Of a stretch of 40,976 nt of DNA, positions 21,363 through 33,049 are shown piece by piece. The stretch is from Cylindrobasidium torrendii FP15055 ss-10 (lineage: Eukaryota > Basidiomycota > Agaricomycetes > Agaricales > Physalacriaceae). The position numbers and the translations under genes are program-made. How positions within the stretch are numbered: position 1 is the first letter of the stretch; the number at the start of each line of letters is the position of its first letter. The DNA lies in contig KN880649.1 of NCBI GenBank assembly GCA_000934385.1, positions 1 to 40,976 of the forward strand, read 5' to 3'. The notes beneath the pieces were generated by a model. It was not told the origin of the DNA. It did no database searches and was given only the letters and a program-made list of their open reading frames with translations.

Positions 21363-24300
21363 ATGAACAACAACATCGTCAGGCGGAAATCTGCAATCAA
21401 TGCCGCCGAGTCGATTTCCAATAGCGCGGGATCAGGTCGTCACAAACGAAAGGAACATCCTATCAAGGATATTCCTGTGGCGAAGGTCCCCCGTACAAGT
21501 AATTCGACAGCATCAAGTAGCCACTCCGTCTACAGGCGCGCATTAACCCGTCCCGCCTTTGGAGTTGCACGTATCACGTGTACTTCAAGTACGCGCATAT
21601 TGTTCCCTCCAGCCTACGCCTCTAAACCAACTTCTTCTTCTAGATTTACCAGCAGCAAATGCAAAGCTGTACAAATTGCGTAAGTGCTTTCTTGTGCAGC
21701 TGCAGGGTTCTTGGCTATATAGAGCTTAGGTCCTGACATGGACGGCGTTCGACCTACGTCTGCACCTGTTGGTTCCACCTCGTCGTCTGTGATGGAGGAC
21801 GGGTCAAATTCCGGCTCCAAACCCCCGACATACTCCGGCAACAACGGTGGAGACACGAACAGTAAGTTTTGATTATGTCGCGAATAATCCTCGGGTTCTC
21901 AAATGTGAGCCGTAGCGATGGACATGTCGCCCGCAGTAGGTGGCTTGAAGGATATTCGAGCATCTTCGCTCACGTCGATGTCTGAGTCACCACCCTCTTC
22001 CCCCGGCCTAGTAAAGCCACCTAACCGACCACACACTGACCACCGTGGGACCTCCGCAAAACCTCTCTCCAGCTCTTCTCCAGCCAGTCATCCAAAGGCG
22101 CAGGCACGGAAAAAGTTCAAGAATCAGAAGGTTTGCGATGAATGCGAACAAGTCATAGAACCCAAACAGCCTTGGCTAACCTGCAATAAGTGTGGGGTTT
22201 TCTGTGAGCTGTTCCCTCTGCGGTTCGCGCTCTCTACTGATCGATACTTAGTTCATCCGCGCTGTACTGGGGCGAAGGATTTAGTTCTAAAGGCTGCAAA
22301 CGACATGGCCTGGTCATGCGCAGAATGCAAAGAATGCGAAGAGTGCAATTCCTCGGGTGATGCTGTGGTAAGTTGTGCTCGTCTAGAACAGGTTCAGTTG
22401 CAAACTTGATGCCTTTCAGTCAATGCTCTTTTGTGACTCCTGCGATTCTGGTAAGTTGTGCTTGTGTCTGCGGTACCCCGAGTTCAACGAAGCCCGCAGG
22501 GTGGCACATGAAATGCGTCAAACTTTCTGAACCGCCGGCTGAAGACTCGGCTTGGTACTGCGTTCATTGTAGTCCCAGCCGTACTCCTGCGCTACAACAC
22601 ACAACTGGATTGACCTTCAAATTACCGCCGTCTATCAAGAAAGAGGACACGCTCGGCAAGGGGAAATCTCCCAGCAAACAAGATGAATCCGATGTCGTTG
22701 TGCGAATTCGAATACCAGCGCTTTCGAAGAGATCCCTCGATGTGTCTCAGACCCCAAGCTCCAGCACGGCGGTCTCTCAGTCACCACAGTCGCCACCAGG
22801 GAGAGCGACTTCTCCTGATTCTGACATGAGCATATCAACGGCATCGCCCAAGGCAAGTAGTCCAATGGATGCATTGCGATCCCTCTCCTTAGAGCCTCTC
22901 GATGCCGATGGCGAGGCTGCGAAGCTGTTTACTCCAGAGCCTACGCCTGCGCCTTCATTGCCTGACATCACCGGCGGACCCTCTGAGGACTCCCCCGACG
23001 ATCTTTCGACGCCAAAGCCTCTGGATCGCTCGCCTACTCCTGTTGTTCCAGATGTGAGCACGGCCGATACGGATACCATTCGGAGCATCACACCTCAGTT
23101 GCCGGATGGTGCGGCAATAGCGTCTCCAGATCTTACGACTTCCGAGCAAGCAACAATACTTTCGAACGCATCCCTCCTTGGGGTGGACCTCTTGTCGTCG
23201 CAAGCCACAGATATCGAGCCATCCACTGACCCTGCACCGGTTCCCGTGAAGTTATCGTTCAAAGCACCCCCGAGCGCACCGTCGCATACAACTCCACCTG
23301 CTTCGAAGGAAATTCCATCGAGCGATCGCCCCTTGCTCAACATTGTCGTCCAGGTAAAATCCTTCCTGCGTCTGCCACTCCAATATTCACTACTTCAGGA
23401 CGCCACAAAGCCATCCATATCAGACTCAGAGTACCGTAATCTCCATAGGCCAAGAAAGCTATACCAAGCCTTGGACTTTAGTGAAAAACAGCCCTCTAGC
23501 GAGGAGCCCAAGGTCAGTACTAGTACTCATGAATGTTTTGTACCGCTTTTGCTTATGTTGAGCAGGCAACGCCATTGCCTTTTTCGAAGCCGCCTTCCGC
23601 TGCAAAGGTAGACTCTCCGCCAAGCCCAAGGCATCTCGACTTTAGTGAAACGAAGTCAGCGAGCCCTTGTCTCGAGCATCGCAGTTATGTTGTAACCCAG
23701 CCGACACCCTCTTCTTCTGGGACTTTTGAGTCTTCGAGGCCAGATGCCCTAGGGAGTGCTGACTTTAGTCACAAGAAAGGAGCACCTTCAGAACTACAAC
23801 CCGACCAAAGCCATACTGCGGCTCGCCCACACCAAATGGCGAACGATTCGGCTGTAGCCTCTCCAGTAGCGGACGATGAGTTACATATAGGCGCACTGAC
23901 ACCTGCCTCGCGACAGCCTACACCATCACAGCTTGGCGATATGAATTCGCCTACACCTGGCCCGTCAGGAGCTACCCCTCCGCCACCTTCATCGCCTCTG
24001 CAGGACAAGGAGATGCCGTTCGCTGAGCAGGAAGACCTTCCTACAATGGCTAACGATGATGTTACATCGATGGGCTCGTTATCTGAATCCTCTCCATTCG
24101 CGCCTCCACTTTCAGAGCAAGCCGCAAAAGCAATCAGTGAGCTACCAAAAGCTCCATCTCGGCCTTCTAGTACGCCGCCGCGGCCTAGCACTGACTTGTC
24201 TTCCGCTGGTCCATCCACACAACCTGCAGCTCAAGTTGTGTCTTTCCCCATCGTACCCTCGAATGCTGTGCCGATCAGTAACTCTCAAACGGCCGATAAA

Positions 24301-24888
24301 GCTAAAGGCTCTCAGCTGCCTCTTGATGACGTAGACAAGCAGGAGTTTATGGCCTTTGTCGGACAGATGTGGGATCGCCAACGGAAACGCAAATTGGACG
24401 CAAGTATACTGAGCAACAAGGATCGAGAATTGGGAGAGAGGGTTCACGCCGTGACAGAGCTTCAGGAGAAGTTGCAAGCCCGGAAGATGCTCCTACAAGA
24501 GGAGAGGGAAAAGACTGAGGCGGCTATCGGTGCGATGAAGAAGGCTTGTTGGATTGAACTGGAAATGGCGAAGGGGGAGAATCGAACACGAGAACTTGAA
24601 CGAGGGCTTCGCACTGGAATGCGGCAGAAAGGTTTGTATGAGATGGAAACATTGCGCCGAGAACAAAAATCGTTGTTCAACCGCAAGGCTACTCTTGCTC
24701 GGGATACGGACGAGATCAAGAAGCTTGGCCAGGTCATAGACGAGAAGGCGATCGTGTTGACGAATCTGAAGTTGGAGACCGAGGCGAAAGAGAAGAAGAA
24801 GAAGGACTTAGAGAATGGATTGGAAGAGAGGAAGAATGGACTGCAAAGAGCTAGTCAGGCTCTGAGTGCAATGATTAATCTTAGGTAG
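21363..24888 (+). CDS. Tandem PHD-finger protein with C-terminal coiled coil
   Basis: Probable nuclear chromatin reader. After a basic, Ser-rich N-terminus (exon boundaries uncertain between 21500 and 21950), two zinc fingers follow. The first is CDECEQVIEPKQPWLTCNKC, then across an intron HPRCTGAKDLV and WSCAECKEC. The second is CEECNSSGDAV, SMLFCDSCDSG and, after another intron, WHMKCVKL, ending WYCVHC. The Cys4-His-Cys3 spacing fits paired PHD fingers of the DPF/requiem type; PHD fingers bind histone H3 tails. A long Ser/Pro/Thr-rich region (about 22560-24330) follows, with the short motif DFS recurring three times in LDFSE-like contexts. The last 180 residues form a long predicted coiled coil (KDRELGERVHAVTELQEKLQ). 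Two introns in the finger region share the donor GTAAGTTGTGCT. Confidence 0.75.
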
Positions 24889-25101
24889 AATATCCGGATG
24901 ATGTATGTGCTATCGTGATGTGTGTTTCGTGGATCCTGGAGATACAGTGTAGGTCAGGTGTAGGCACACCACTTTGATTCCAACTTGAACTTGCAAGAAT
25001 TTGGGTGCCAGCATTCCGGTCCGAATGCCGATGTGCGATCACACTCAGGAAACGTTGTTTGATCACTAACCACCGCACCGTCACGCATACCACAAGCTGT
25101 T

Positions 25102-26598
25102 ATGGGCAAAGAGTTTCCCCTCATTCAGCGGCTCAATAGTGTAATTTCCCACTATGATAGCACTGACCAAGAGATCCTCGACCTATTTCGTCGACAGAGT
25201 GCAGTCGATCCAGGACGCGATGAGACCCGCGAAGAATGGATACAAAGGCTCGCGCTAAGGAGCACATTCCCATCTCTTCCCCCCGGATTCCCCGCCCGCG
25301 AATCTGAATGGAAAAACCTTTCGTTGTCAATCGAAAACCGCGACAAGCTCGCTGCCCAGCAGCTGTCCCCAAAGGAAATAACACGGTTACGAAAGATCCT
25401 CTTACATAAAGTGGAGAGAGCGAAGAAGGAAAAAATGAAGAGACAGTTGAAGTCTGAGTATGTATGTTTACTGCAAGCTGTCTATCACGTAGCCAACTTA
25501 CGGTGGATTTGTAGGACAACCAACAATAATGCCTCGACAAGCGCCGCTGGTAACTCTGGTCAACCGCCTGCTGCTCAAGGTAAGAGCAGTTCAAAGGATT
25601 CAGAAAAGGACATGGACACGCAGGACTCTTCTGCGATGCAAGAGGACGATGACCGTACGCCTCAACAAAGCTCGCTAGCGGCAGGTAGCATCGACGATTC
25701 GGATATGATGGATGTATCAATGCCCAGCTCAGAGCATGATAATGACCCTGCTCCGTTTAGTCCAGATACTACGGACACTCCTGCGCGCGACAGCCTTCTG
25801 CGAGCTTCTACAGCCACGCCCACACAGCTCACTGACCCTGTTGGCTCGATGTCTCGACACCCATCGCCAGAGTTAGTGCCGCCATCTCCAAAGCTTCCGA
25901 CACAGAATGCGATGGATGTCTGTACCGATACCGACGTGCAGAGCAGCACACTTCCGCCTCAGAAGTTGAGTGCGCCTCCAGGCAACCAGCTTGCCTCTAT
26001 TTTGACAAACTCACATCCTACGTCTGCCATCGCGAGTCCGAGTCCCAAGCATCTCGAGACATTCCGCTCGCTGTACGAGCTTATGCAGAATCCAGAAAAG
26101 GATGAATTGGAGGAGCGCGCACGGCAGATCGAGGATACAGATCGCCAAATCAGTGCGAAGAATCGCCAGATCACGGAGATGCAGGCAGAGTTTGACATGC
26201 TGGGCGCAGAGCTGGAGGGTATACCTGCCGCGCGGGAAAAGGCGCTCCTGGAAGCGAAGGCGGAATGGCGACCGCACCTGGAAGTGGAGAATCAGAGGAA
26301 AGAGACGTTGACGAAGGAGTTGGACTTGTTGCAGAGTGCGTTGGCGGAGATTGCCAACGAGCAGGCGCAGGTCCGGAGGGCGAACGAGACGCTGGAGGAG
26401 TCGACAAAGAGGACGTCGAAGGAGAATGATAAGGAGCGGGCAGACCAAGAGGGTCTCTTGGAGAAACAAAGGTTGATGATCTTGAATGAGAAGGCCAAAC
26501 ATGCGAAATTGGACGACACTATAAGCGTGCTGGAGGAGCAAAGACGCAAGCTCGGTCTTGCGGCGGAAGAGATCAGGCTTATGCTCTCTACTGCTTGA
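25102..26598 (+). CDS. Unknown protein with a conserved-looking N-terminus and long C-terminal coiled coil
   Basis: Predicted 498 residues if read through, or 479 if the 57-nt GTATGT...TTGTAG intron at 25458-25514 is removed; it is in frame and stop-free either way. The N-terminal 120 residues are helical and charged (IQRLNSVISHYDSTDQEILD, then RLRKILLHKVERAKKEK). The middle is Ser/Pro/Thr/Gln-rich. From about 26040 the protein is a continuous coiled coil (DTDRQISAKNRQITEMQAEF ... TISVLEEQRRKLGL) to the stop. I do not recognise the family. It lies 213 bp after the PHD-finger gene on the same strand and shares its overall plan of low-complexity linker plus C-terminal coiled coil, but no sequence similarity beyond composition is evident. 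Confidence 0.75.
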   Translation: MGKEFPLIQRLNSVISHYDSTDQEILDLFRRQSAVDPGRDETREEWIQRLALRSTFPSLPPGFPARESEWKNLSLSIENRDKLAAQQLSPKEITRLRKILLHKVERAKKEKMKRQLKSEYVCLLQAVYHVANLRWICRTTNNNASTSAAGNSGQPPAAQGKSSSKDSEKDMDTQDSSAMQEDDDRTPQQSSLAAGSIDDSDMMDVSMPSSEHDNDPAPFSPDTTDTPARDSLLRASTATPTQLTDPVGSMSRHPSPELVPPSPKLPTQNAMDVCTDTDVQSSTLPPQKLSAPPGNQLASILTNSHPTSAIASPSPKHLETFRSLYELMQNPEKDELEERARQIEDTDRQISAKNRQITEMQAEFDMLGAELEGIPAAREKALLEAKAEWRPHLEVENQRKETLTKELDLLQSALAEIANEQAQVRRANETLEESTKRTSKENDKERADQEGLLEKQRLMILNEKAKHAKLDDTISVLEEQRRKLGLAAEEIRLMLSTA

Positions 26599-26803
26599 TT
26601 TTTGTCATAATTTACATGGATTATTGGTGACCACGAGAAAATCTCAAAAGCCAGCTTGCTGGGAAAACGACTTGCGCGCCACCGAACGGCTGAATATCAA
26701 CTCTCAACTTACTCGGACCCTTTGATGCGGGAAACGCGGTCCGGATTCCGTTCTTTTGTCCCCACATCCATCTCTTCGCTGCAGTTTCTGCCAGTGTCAC
26801 CCT

Positions 26804-29800
26804 ATGGCGCCTCGAAAGCCCACTTGGGATTGGAAAGCCCGTGGCTCCGCCGAATTCGAACATTTTGATGTATCATTCGCTGCAAAAGAGTACAACCAAG
26901 TCATTACTTGTCATTTAATGATACGTTCAAGATGACTTATTGGTCCATCAGAACCAAGTAGGACAGGTCCTCAAGGAGAAAAATGTACGTTCTTGGAACG
27001 GCTGGAAGCATCAAGACCTCTATGATGAAGACGAGGAGGAGCGCGACAAGGTCAAGAAGAGCTTGATGGCTGAGTTCCCCGCTCTATTTAGTGGGCCGCA
27101 CGGCTCGTCCTTGCGACGGCCTGCATGGAAGCCGTGTTACGTTCTCAAGGCGATCATTCCTCACAGAGAATTGTCCCGTACAGAGTACAAGGACGATCTG
27201 AAGCTCTGTACTGTTATCTGGTCGGCGCCAGCTTGGAAAGACGCCGAAGAGGACACGGTCATGGGCTTGTCATTCTACAACAATCATATGGACAAAAGCG
27301 CGAACTTTAGCACATTCGTCGTGGATGGCGCTTCGACGAGCAAGAACTCCATCGCAGTCGGCGAGAAGGGCAAGGGCTTCATCCTTGCCACGCAGTACCT
27401 GCACGAATGCATCGAGGACCATAGGGAGTCTCTGACCACGATTGAGAAACGGACGGCCTCCGGTATCTCTTTCCGTGTGGGGAACCATGTTGGGACGGTT
27501 GGCTGGAAGAAGACACGGGCCATTTACGTAGACGACGACGGTGAACCCGAACCGCCACAGCTACGAGCGACGCTGGACGATTTGACGCCTTACACCGCCA
27601 CGCAGTTTGCTCAAAATACAGGTTTGTTTACTGCCTGTCCTATATCATGTTCTCAAAGTGTCTGCCAATAGATCGAAATGGTCCTGTGAAGAGGATGAGA
27701 CCCAGCGATGAGGATTCGGACTTTGACAGTGACGACGACGAGGAAGACGAGTACCGGGCCGAAGCTGTCGTGGTCACGCCCGAGCAGTTGCAGGCAGCAG
27801 AGAAGGCTCTGCGCCCACTGTACAAGCGCCGCGCTAAATTGCACCTCTCTCGGACAAAGCCAGGCAAGAAGGACATTACGAGCCCCGACGACGAGATCCC
27901 AGTCGCCACCCGAGACGAGGTCTGCATCACAGCGCTCGGCCTTCCACCAATGTCCCCCCATGAGGTCTTCTCAGCAGTGTACGGCATCATCCTGCCGCCC
28001 AAACATTGGAAGGTCAACGACGAGTTCTCCTTCTTCCTGGTCCCGAAGGGTTCTGCAAAGAAGACGCGCTTCTACCATCGCGACCAGCTCATTCCGTTTG
28101 GCTTCACTAGCCTAAACAGGTTGTCTATCAACTACCACGGCTCTCTCAAGCTTGCCTCGGATAGGCTGACAGTGCTGAACGATAGCACACTTTACTGGGA
28201 ATATGCGTCCAAGCTCGAGCGTGCCGTAGAAGAAGGCATTACTAAGAATGCGGGGCTTGCTAAACAGATCGCTCTCGACTTCCTCACTGAACGGGAATCC
28301 TATTTTACGGATGGGCCAACGATCGCTAAATCCCTGCAGCGCGCTCTCTCGTCCAAGTCCAAAGCCGACATTGACAGAAATGCGTACCGAACAGCCGTCT
28401 TTGCCGCGTTGCGTTTTCTTGACCCGAAAATCCCAGCTGGCAAAGAAATATTGCCATATACTAATGATAGTGACCGTGATCAGATTGTTGAGCAAGGCAT
28501 GCATCCTGTCAAAGTCAACGGGATCGGGAAAGACATCATGCAGCAGGCAGGTGTGTTCGAAGACATACAGGCAATCGTCCGCAAGCGCTTCTTGGCTGCC
28601 CCACCTCTGCCACAGCTGATGCCAGGTGCCTCCGTTTTGATGAAGGGTATCTTGCATCTCTTTCCTACACTGAAGCCGGAGCATATTGCCTTCGTCGACT
28701 GGTCAAAGGCAACTCCAGTGGTGGAATATGATCCAAACACCAAACGAGTTGTGATAGCACCACCTCCGCCTTGTCCGTCACATGCCGGAACCACCTGTAT
28801 TTGCTTTATTGGGCGATATTTGAGGCATGTGTGTCTAGCCAAACCCGGCGGGGCAACTGTACAGACAGACAGCGACCAATACTATCGGGCTTTCATGCAT
28901 GCAACAGGCGTTGATACGGTCAACTTTGGCAAAGACACAGTTTCCCAGCCAGGTATGTGTTTGAACAAGTAATGGCCATATTTTCTCATCGTACCCCAGA
29001 AAAACATGCTGAGAATGGCAAGGGGCGGGAACAGGTCAATAACGCTATGGATGTTGATCCAAAACCTGCCTCGGCGCGTTGTAAGTCATTGTAAGCATTG
29101 TCTTGGTCTCATGTTAAATGCGCGCCGTCGAAGCCACTGCAAAGGTCCAAGCTCGTGTGCCCCATGTTACGCCCGGTCCTTCCAAAGCTGCCACATCGAA
29201 CCATGCAAGCAGTGTCTCCAAGGCCAGTGAGTATACGTCGAATGGTTCGGTAGCGCGTTCATTCCTTGCCAGGTACTCAACCTCCGCTACTACGGGCTGC
29301 TCCTGCGATAGTGCAAACAAAAACTGCTGACGCAAACAAGGACGCGGCATTGCTGTTTGCTGATGACTCCGATGGTTCGTGAACTGACTGATTGATTATT
29401 GCTTGTTTAGACTTATAATCTTCATTAGTCGAAGTATTGTCAGACGCGCCTGGCCAACCTCTTGTGCAACCATCTGCCTCCAGCAGCACTCTTCCCGCGA
29501 ATCCTCTCACGCCTCCTGCTCAAGCAATAAAGCGTCCTGCGGCACCCTCTGCTCTGAGTACACAGGCAAGCAATGCTCGTGATAAACGTTTGGCTGCCAT
29601 CCAGAGCGCGCTGCTCGAGTACGACAAGGATCTCTTAGAGGAGAAGGAGAAGGAGTCGGAAGAGCTCAAGCGTCACATCGCATCGATGAAGGCTGACCTC
29701 AAAGCCGAGCACGGTGCTGTACTGCAAAAGGATGGCGAGCTAAAGAAAGAACGAAAAATGGTCGCTGAAAAGGAGACGCGCATTAAAGAGCTTGAAGATG

Positions 29801-29925
29801 CCGTGAAGCGGAAGGATACCGAGATTGAGAAGTTGGAAATTATCATCAAGCAGCACGAAGACTATGCGGCGAGGTTAGATGCGTTGGGCCCACCGCCGGC
29901 AAAGAGAGCGAGGGTGGGGCAGTGA
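26804..29925 (+). CDS. Putative GHKL-ATPase-like protein with C-terminal coiled coil
   Basis: Large multi-exon gene. The start MAPRKPTWDWKARGSAEFEH is joined across an intron (acceptor before 26952) to NQVGQVLKEKNVRSWNGWKH. The domain that follows contains STFVVDGASTSKNSIAVGEK running into GKGFILATQYLHE, which resembles the G1 and G2 boxes of GHKL (Hsp90/MutL/MORC-type) ATPases. A later RLSINYHGSLKLASDRL segment may belong to the same fold. The classic N-box with its catalytic Glu is not clearly visible. Exon 2 extends to about 27620, and the next long exon, including an acidic DSDDDEEDEY tract, covers about 27660-28950. Several small exons (about 29000-29380) and a final exon ending at 29925 encode a Pro/Ala-rich linker, a coiled coil (KERKMVAEKETRIKELEDAV) and a basic AKRARVGQ tail that may be a nuclear localisation signal. 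I assign no function; the ATPase reading is tentative. Confidence 0.6.
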
Positions 29926-30127
29926 TTGGCAGGACTGTTGTACGCTTTAATAAATCACTTATGTAGTTCCAAATGTATGTTTGTACTCTATTTTAGTTAT
30001 TATGCCCGACGCACGTTGAAGAACGCCACAATATGAGTGAAATACTATGCGATCAACATTGATCGGCAGCAGCTCTTTCCTCCGGACTACATGATACCGA
30101 CTGCTGCTTGCTCGCCTCGGCTGCCCC

Positions 30128-32616
30128 ATGCAGCCAGCGAGCCAACTGCACACGATGCCGGACACCGAAACTGCACAGGACGGCCTGCAGCATCTGCATT
30201 TCGATGAACCCAACGATCTCAGAGAGAGCGATTCCAGCGACGACGACGAGGAGAACGACATCTACCGAGGCTCTGCCCCGTCTACACCGCGGCAAAGCTC
30301 AATTTCTCTCTCTAGCGCCAGCTCGTCGTCGTCTTCCATATCGTTCTTCGGCCTAGGAGCAATCGCCAATGTCCTTGAACATGCCATCGCACACTGGGCT
30401 AGGGGTGGGAGTTCTTCTTCCTCTTCATCCTCGTCTTCAAGCTCCAAATCATCAATCCACACGCTATCACGGTCACAAATCTCTCGCCGCCGGCGACGTC
30501 GAGGGAGCTTCGGCAACTTCCATTCAGACCAGTCCGAGAGGGATATTGCAGCGCGCATCAGCATCATCAAAGCTCGAGAAGAGTCGCGGCAGACACCGCG
30601 GCAGTTCAGCCTGTACCTACCTCCAGCATACCGAGCGCTGGTCACCGCAGAATCACCAGAGGACACCATCAATAACAAGCAACGCGTTACCGTTAGCTCG
30701 TCGCTTCAATTCGTCCTGTCCCAACTCGAAACAGCACTGCGGCGAGCATCCAAGGCCAGGAGACGCGCTGCTCAAACGCCCTCGCCTTCTGGACACCACG
30801 ACTTTATGCTCCCCGAGGATGTCAAGGTACCAAGTCGCGCGGCCTCATTCACCGACATTCGCGCTGAGGGTAGTCGACCGAACAAGGGAAAACAGCGGGA
30901 AAATACTCCAGCAATGCGCGCAGCATTAGACCCAGCCTCTCGCAAGACATGGTATCTCGATGTAGCATCCCCCACACCTTCAGACATGCAGGCTATTGGC
31001 AAGGCACGATATCCTACAGACTGCTCACAACCTTCCCACTGACCTCGTTCCCCAGCTGCTCCACCTCCATCCTCTGACTCTGGAAGATATCCTACAACAA
31101 GATCCCCGCGAGAAAGTTGAAGTTTTCACTAAACTTGGCTACTACTTCATTTCCTTCCGCGCCATCGCGACCAAGACGATACGTGACGGGCTACAGGCGA
31201 CACTGAATAGCGGGGAGCACTCTGACGGGGGAAGTGTTCTTGGAGAATCCAACCTGTATCTTGTAGTGTTCAGCGAGGGAATATGCTCTGTGCGTCTACT
31301 GCTTTCCCATTCGCATCCTACTCAAATCACTTTTAGTTCCACTTCACAGATATGCACGGTGTGCTCCATTCCAAACATCACTGTTCTCTTTCTTATGATC
31401 ATGCAGAGCACGTCGACCGTATTCGCGACCGGCTGTTCGCGCTCGAGGGCACTCGAAGTCTGTCCGCCGGTAAGCACAAGTTGCCCCAATGACCTTGGCA
31501 TTGATGTCATCCTAAGCATGGATTGCCCACGGTCTGTTGGACTCTGTGGTAGATTCATTCTTCCCCTTCTTGGAAGAGATAGAGAAAGAAGTATTGGCCA
31601 TCGAGAACGTGATCTTCTCGTACGGTCCAGCGGCCAGCGACAGCCAGGAAACACTCGTAGACAGTCCAAACCCACCAAAGCCTTCTTCACCTTCACCCTC
31701 CCCGACTAGAGAGAAATTTCCGGACGGGAAAGAAGCGGACCCTGCCTTGAGCGAGCTCTCCGAAAAGGATCCATCCCCAGTATCAACCGAATTCGAAAAG
31801 CCGACCGTCAGGATTGGAGGCTCTACGAACATCCTGCGGAGGACAACTATCACTCGTTTTTCCATTCCGCGACCACCTCTACCTCTACAACTCAAAAGGC
31901 TGCGAAGATATATTTACTCGAAGTTCTCGAAATCTCAGGTCGAACCCTCCGAGGCTCCCCCAAATGCAAGACTGATGAACTTGCGGCGCATGGCTCGGGC
32001 TCGGCGCCTGGTCACCACGCTCACTAGACTCCTTGCACTCAAGTCGGATATCATAATGCGCATCAGAAAAAGGCTACTAGGCGTCAACGCCGTCTCGAAC
32101 GGCACCAAATCATCAGAGTCGGGGGATATTGCTATCCATATGGGAGACGTCCATGGTCCGTCGATCTGCCTTCTCAAAATGTCACTTGCATACTCATGGG
32201 AAGTATCCTAGACCATATCCTCACTCTCCAGGCATCTCTTGCTCATTATGAGCGCATGCTAAGCCACTCGCATCCATTGTATCTTTCTGAGCTCAGGATA
32301 TCCGCCGAGGTAGCCAAGAGCGGTAACGATAAATCACTTGTCATCCTGACCGTCGTGACCATCGGTGTACTCTGCTTGCAACCAATCCTGGGTCCGCTCA
32401 TTCCTGCCATTTCTGGCTGTACGTTTGCTGACACTCTCGTTAGGTGTGTGCTCAATAAATGTCAACGTCCCCGCAAATGGTAAGGAGCCGGGAGATCCAT
32501 ACAACGTCTTTGGCATTGTGATCGCTATTCTTGCGGTGGTGACCACCATATACCTGTCGCACGTGCGGTGGTTGTGGAAACGCGCAAAACGGCAGCGGAA
32601 GGTGCAGACGCAGTGA
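30128..32616 (+). CDS. CorA-type divalent cation (Mg2+) transporter
   Basis: Member of the CorA/Mnr2/Alr family, pentameric Mg2+ channels of plasma or vacuolar membrane. A long Ser-rich, then basic (SRRRRRRGS) cytosolic N-terminus precedes the conserved core: TWYLDVASPTPSDMQAIGK joined by a GC-AG intron (31004-31055) to LLHLHPLTLEDILQQDPREK, GYYFISFRAI, LYLVVFSEGICS, then a 22-nt exon (31337-31358) giving FHFTDMH, WIAHGLLDSVVDSFFPFLEE, HDHILTLQASLAHYERMLSH, and two C-terminal helices (KSLVILTVVTIGVLCLQPIL and VFGIVIAILAVVTTIYLSHV). Between the helices, where CorA proteins carry Gly-Met-Asn, the sequence reads SINVNVP. A large insertion (about 31640-31960) separates the central helices. Convergent with the RBM39-like gene. 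Confidence 0.8.
31004..31055 (+). other. Likely GC-AG intron in the CorA-type gene
   Basis: Removing this 52-nt segment (AAG|GCACGA ... CCCCAG|CTG) joins two conserved CorA blocks in phase. It contains a CTGAC branch-point-like motif at 31039-31043, twelve bases before the acceptor. No GT donor in the vicinity gives the conserved protein. Confidence 0.6.
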
Positions 32617-33049
32617 ACGCCGAACGGTGTATTTACTATTTAATTTTTGACGGCTGTTTGGGTCGTGTCGTTGAGTTATTGTTATCGTTTATATGCCTGC
32701 CTGTAGGAAGTACTCCGTTATATTACACTAATACTATACCAACGGAATGCTATAGAGTGTGGTGGTTCAGACGTTTAGTGACTAGACAGTGTTGCATGTC
32801 TTTGGCTTACAGCTCTGTCTTGCAAAAAAAAATGTAGAAGCTAGTTTCTCGAAGACTTGGCACGCATTCAAAACGGCATACTACATGATGATTGGACAAG
32901 CAAACTATTACTCGAAGTTTTGTAACGTTAAAACGCATACGACTGCTTTACGGATGAACTCGAACAAAATATCTGCATAATCAGAAAGAAAAAGCGTTCA
33001 GTACTCCCATACCACGACCTAGCTGTGTGTACGGCGGCATATAATCCAT
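32617..33049. other. Convergent 3' region of the CorA-type and RBM39-like genes
   Basis: AT-rich, with an A-run at 32824-32831 and no supported coding sequence. It presumably holds both 3' untranslated regions. Confidence 0.35.

Noticed and set aside
30405..30450. Serine-coding TCT/TCA run in the CorA-type gene as a microsatellite
   Set aside because: It is coding, short and interrupted, and an ordinary low-complexity tract.
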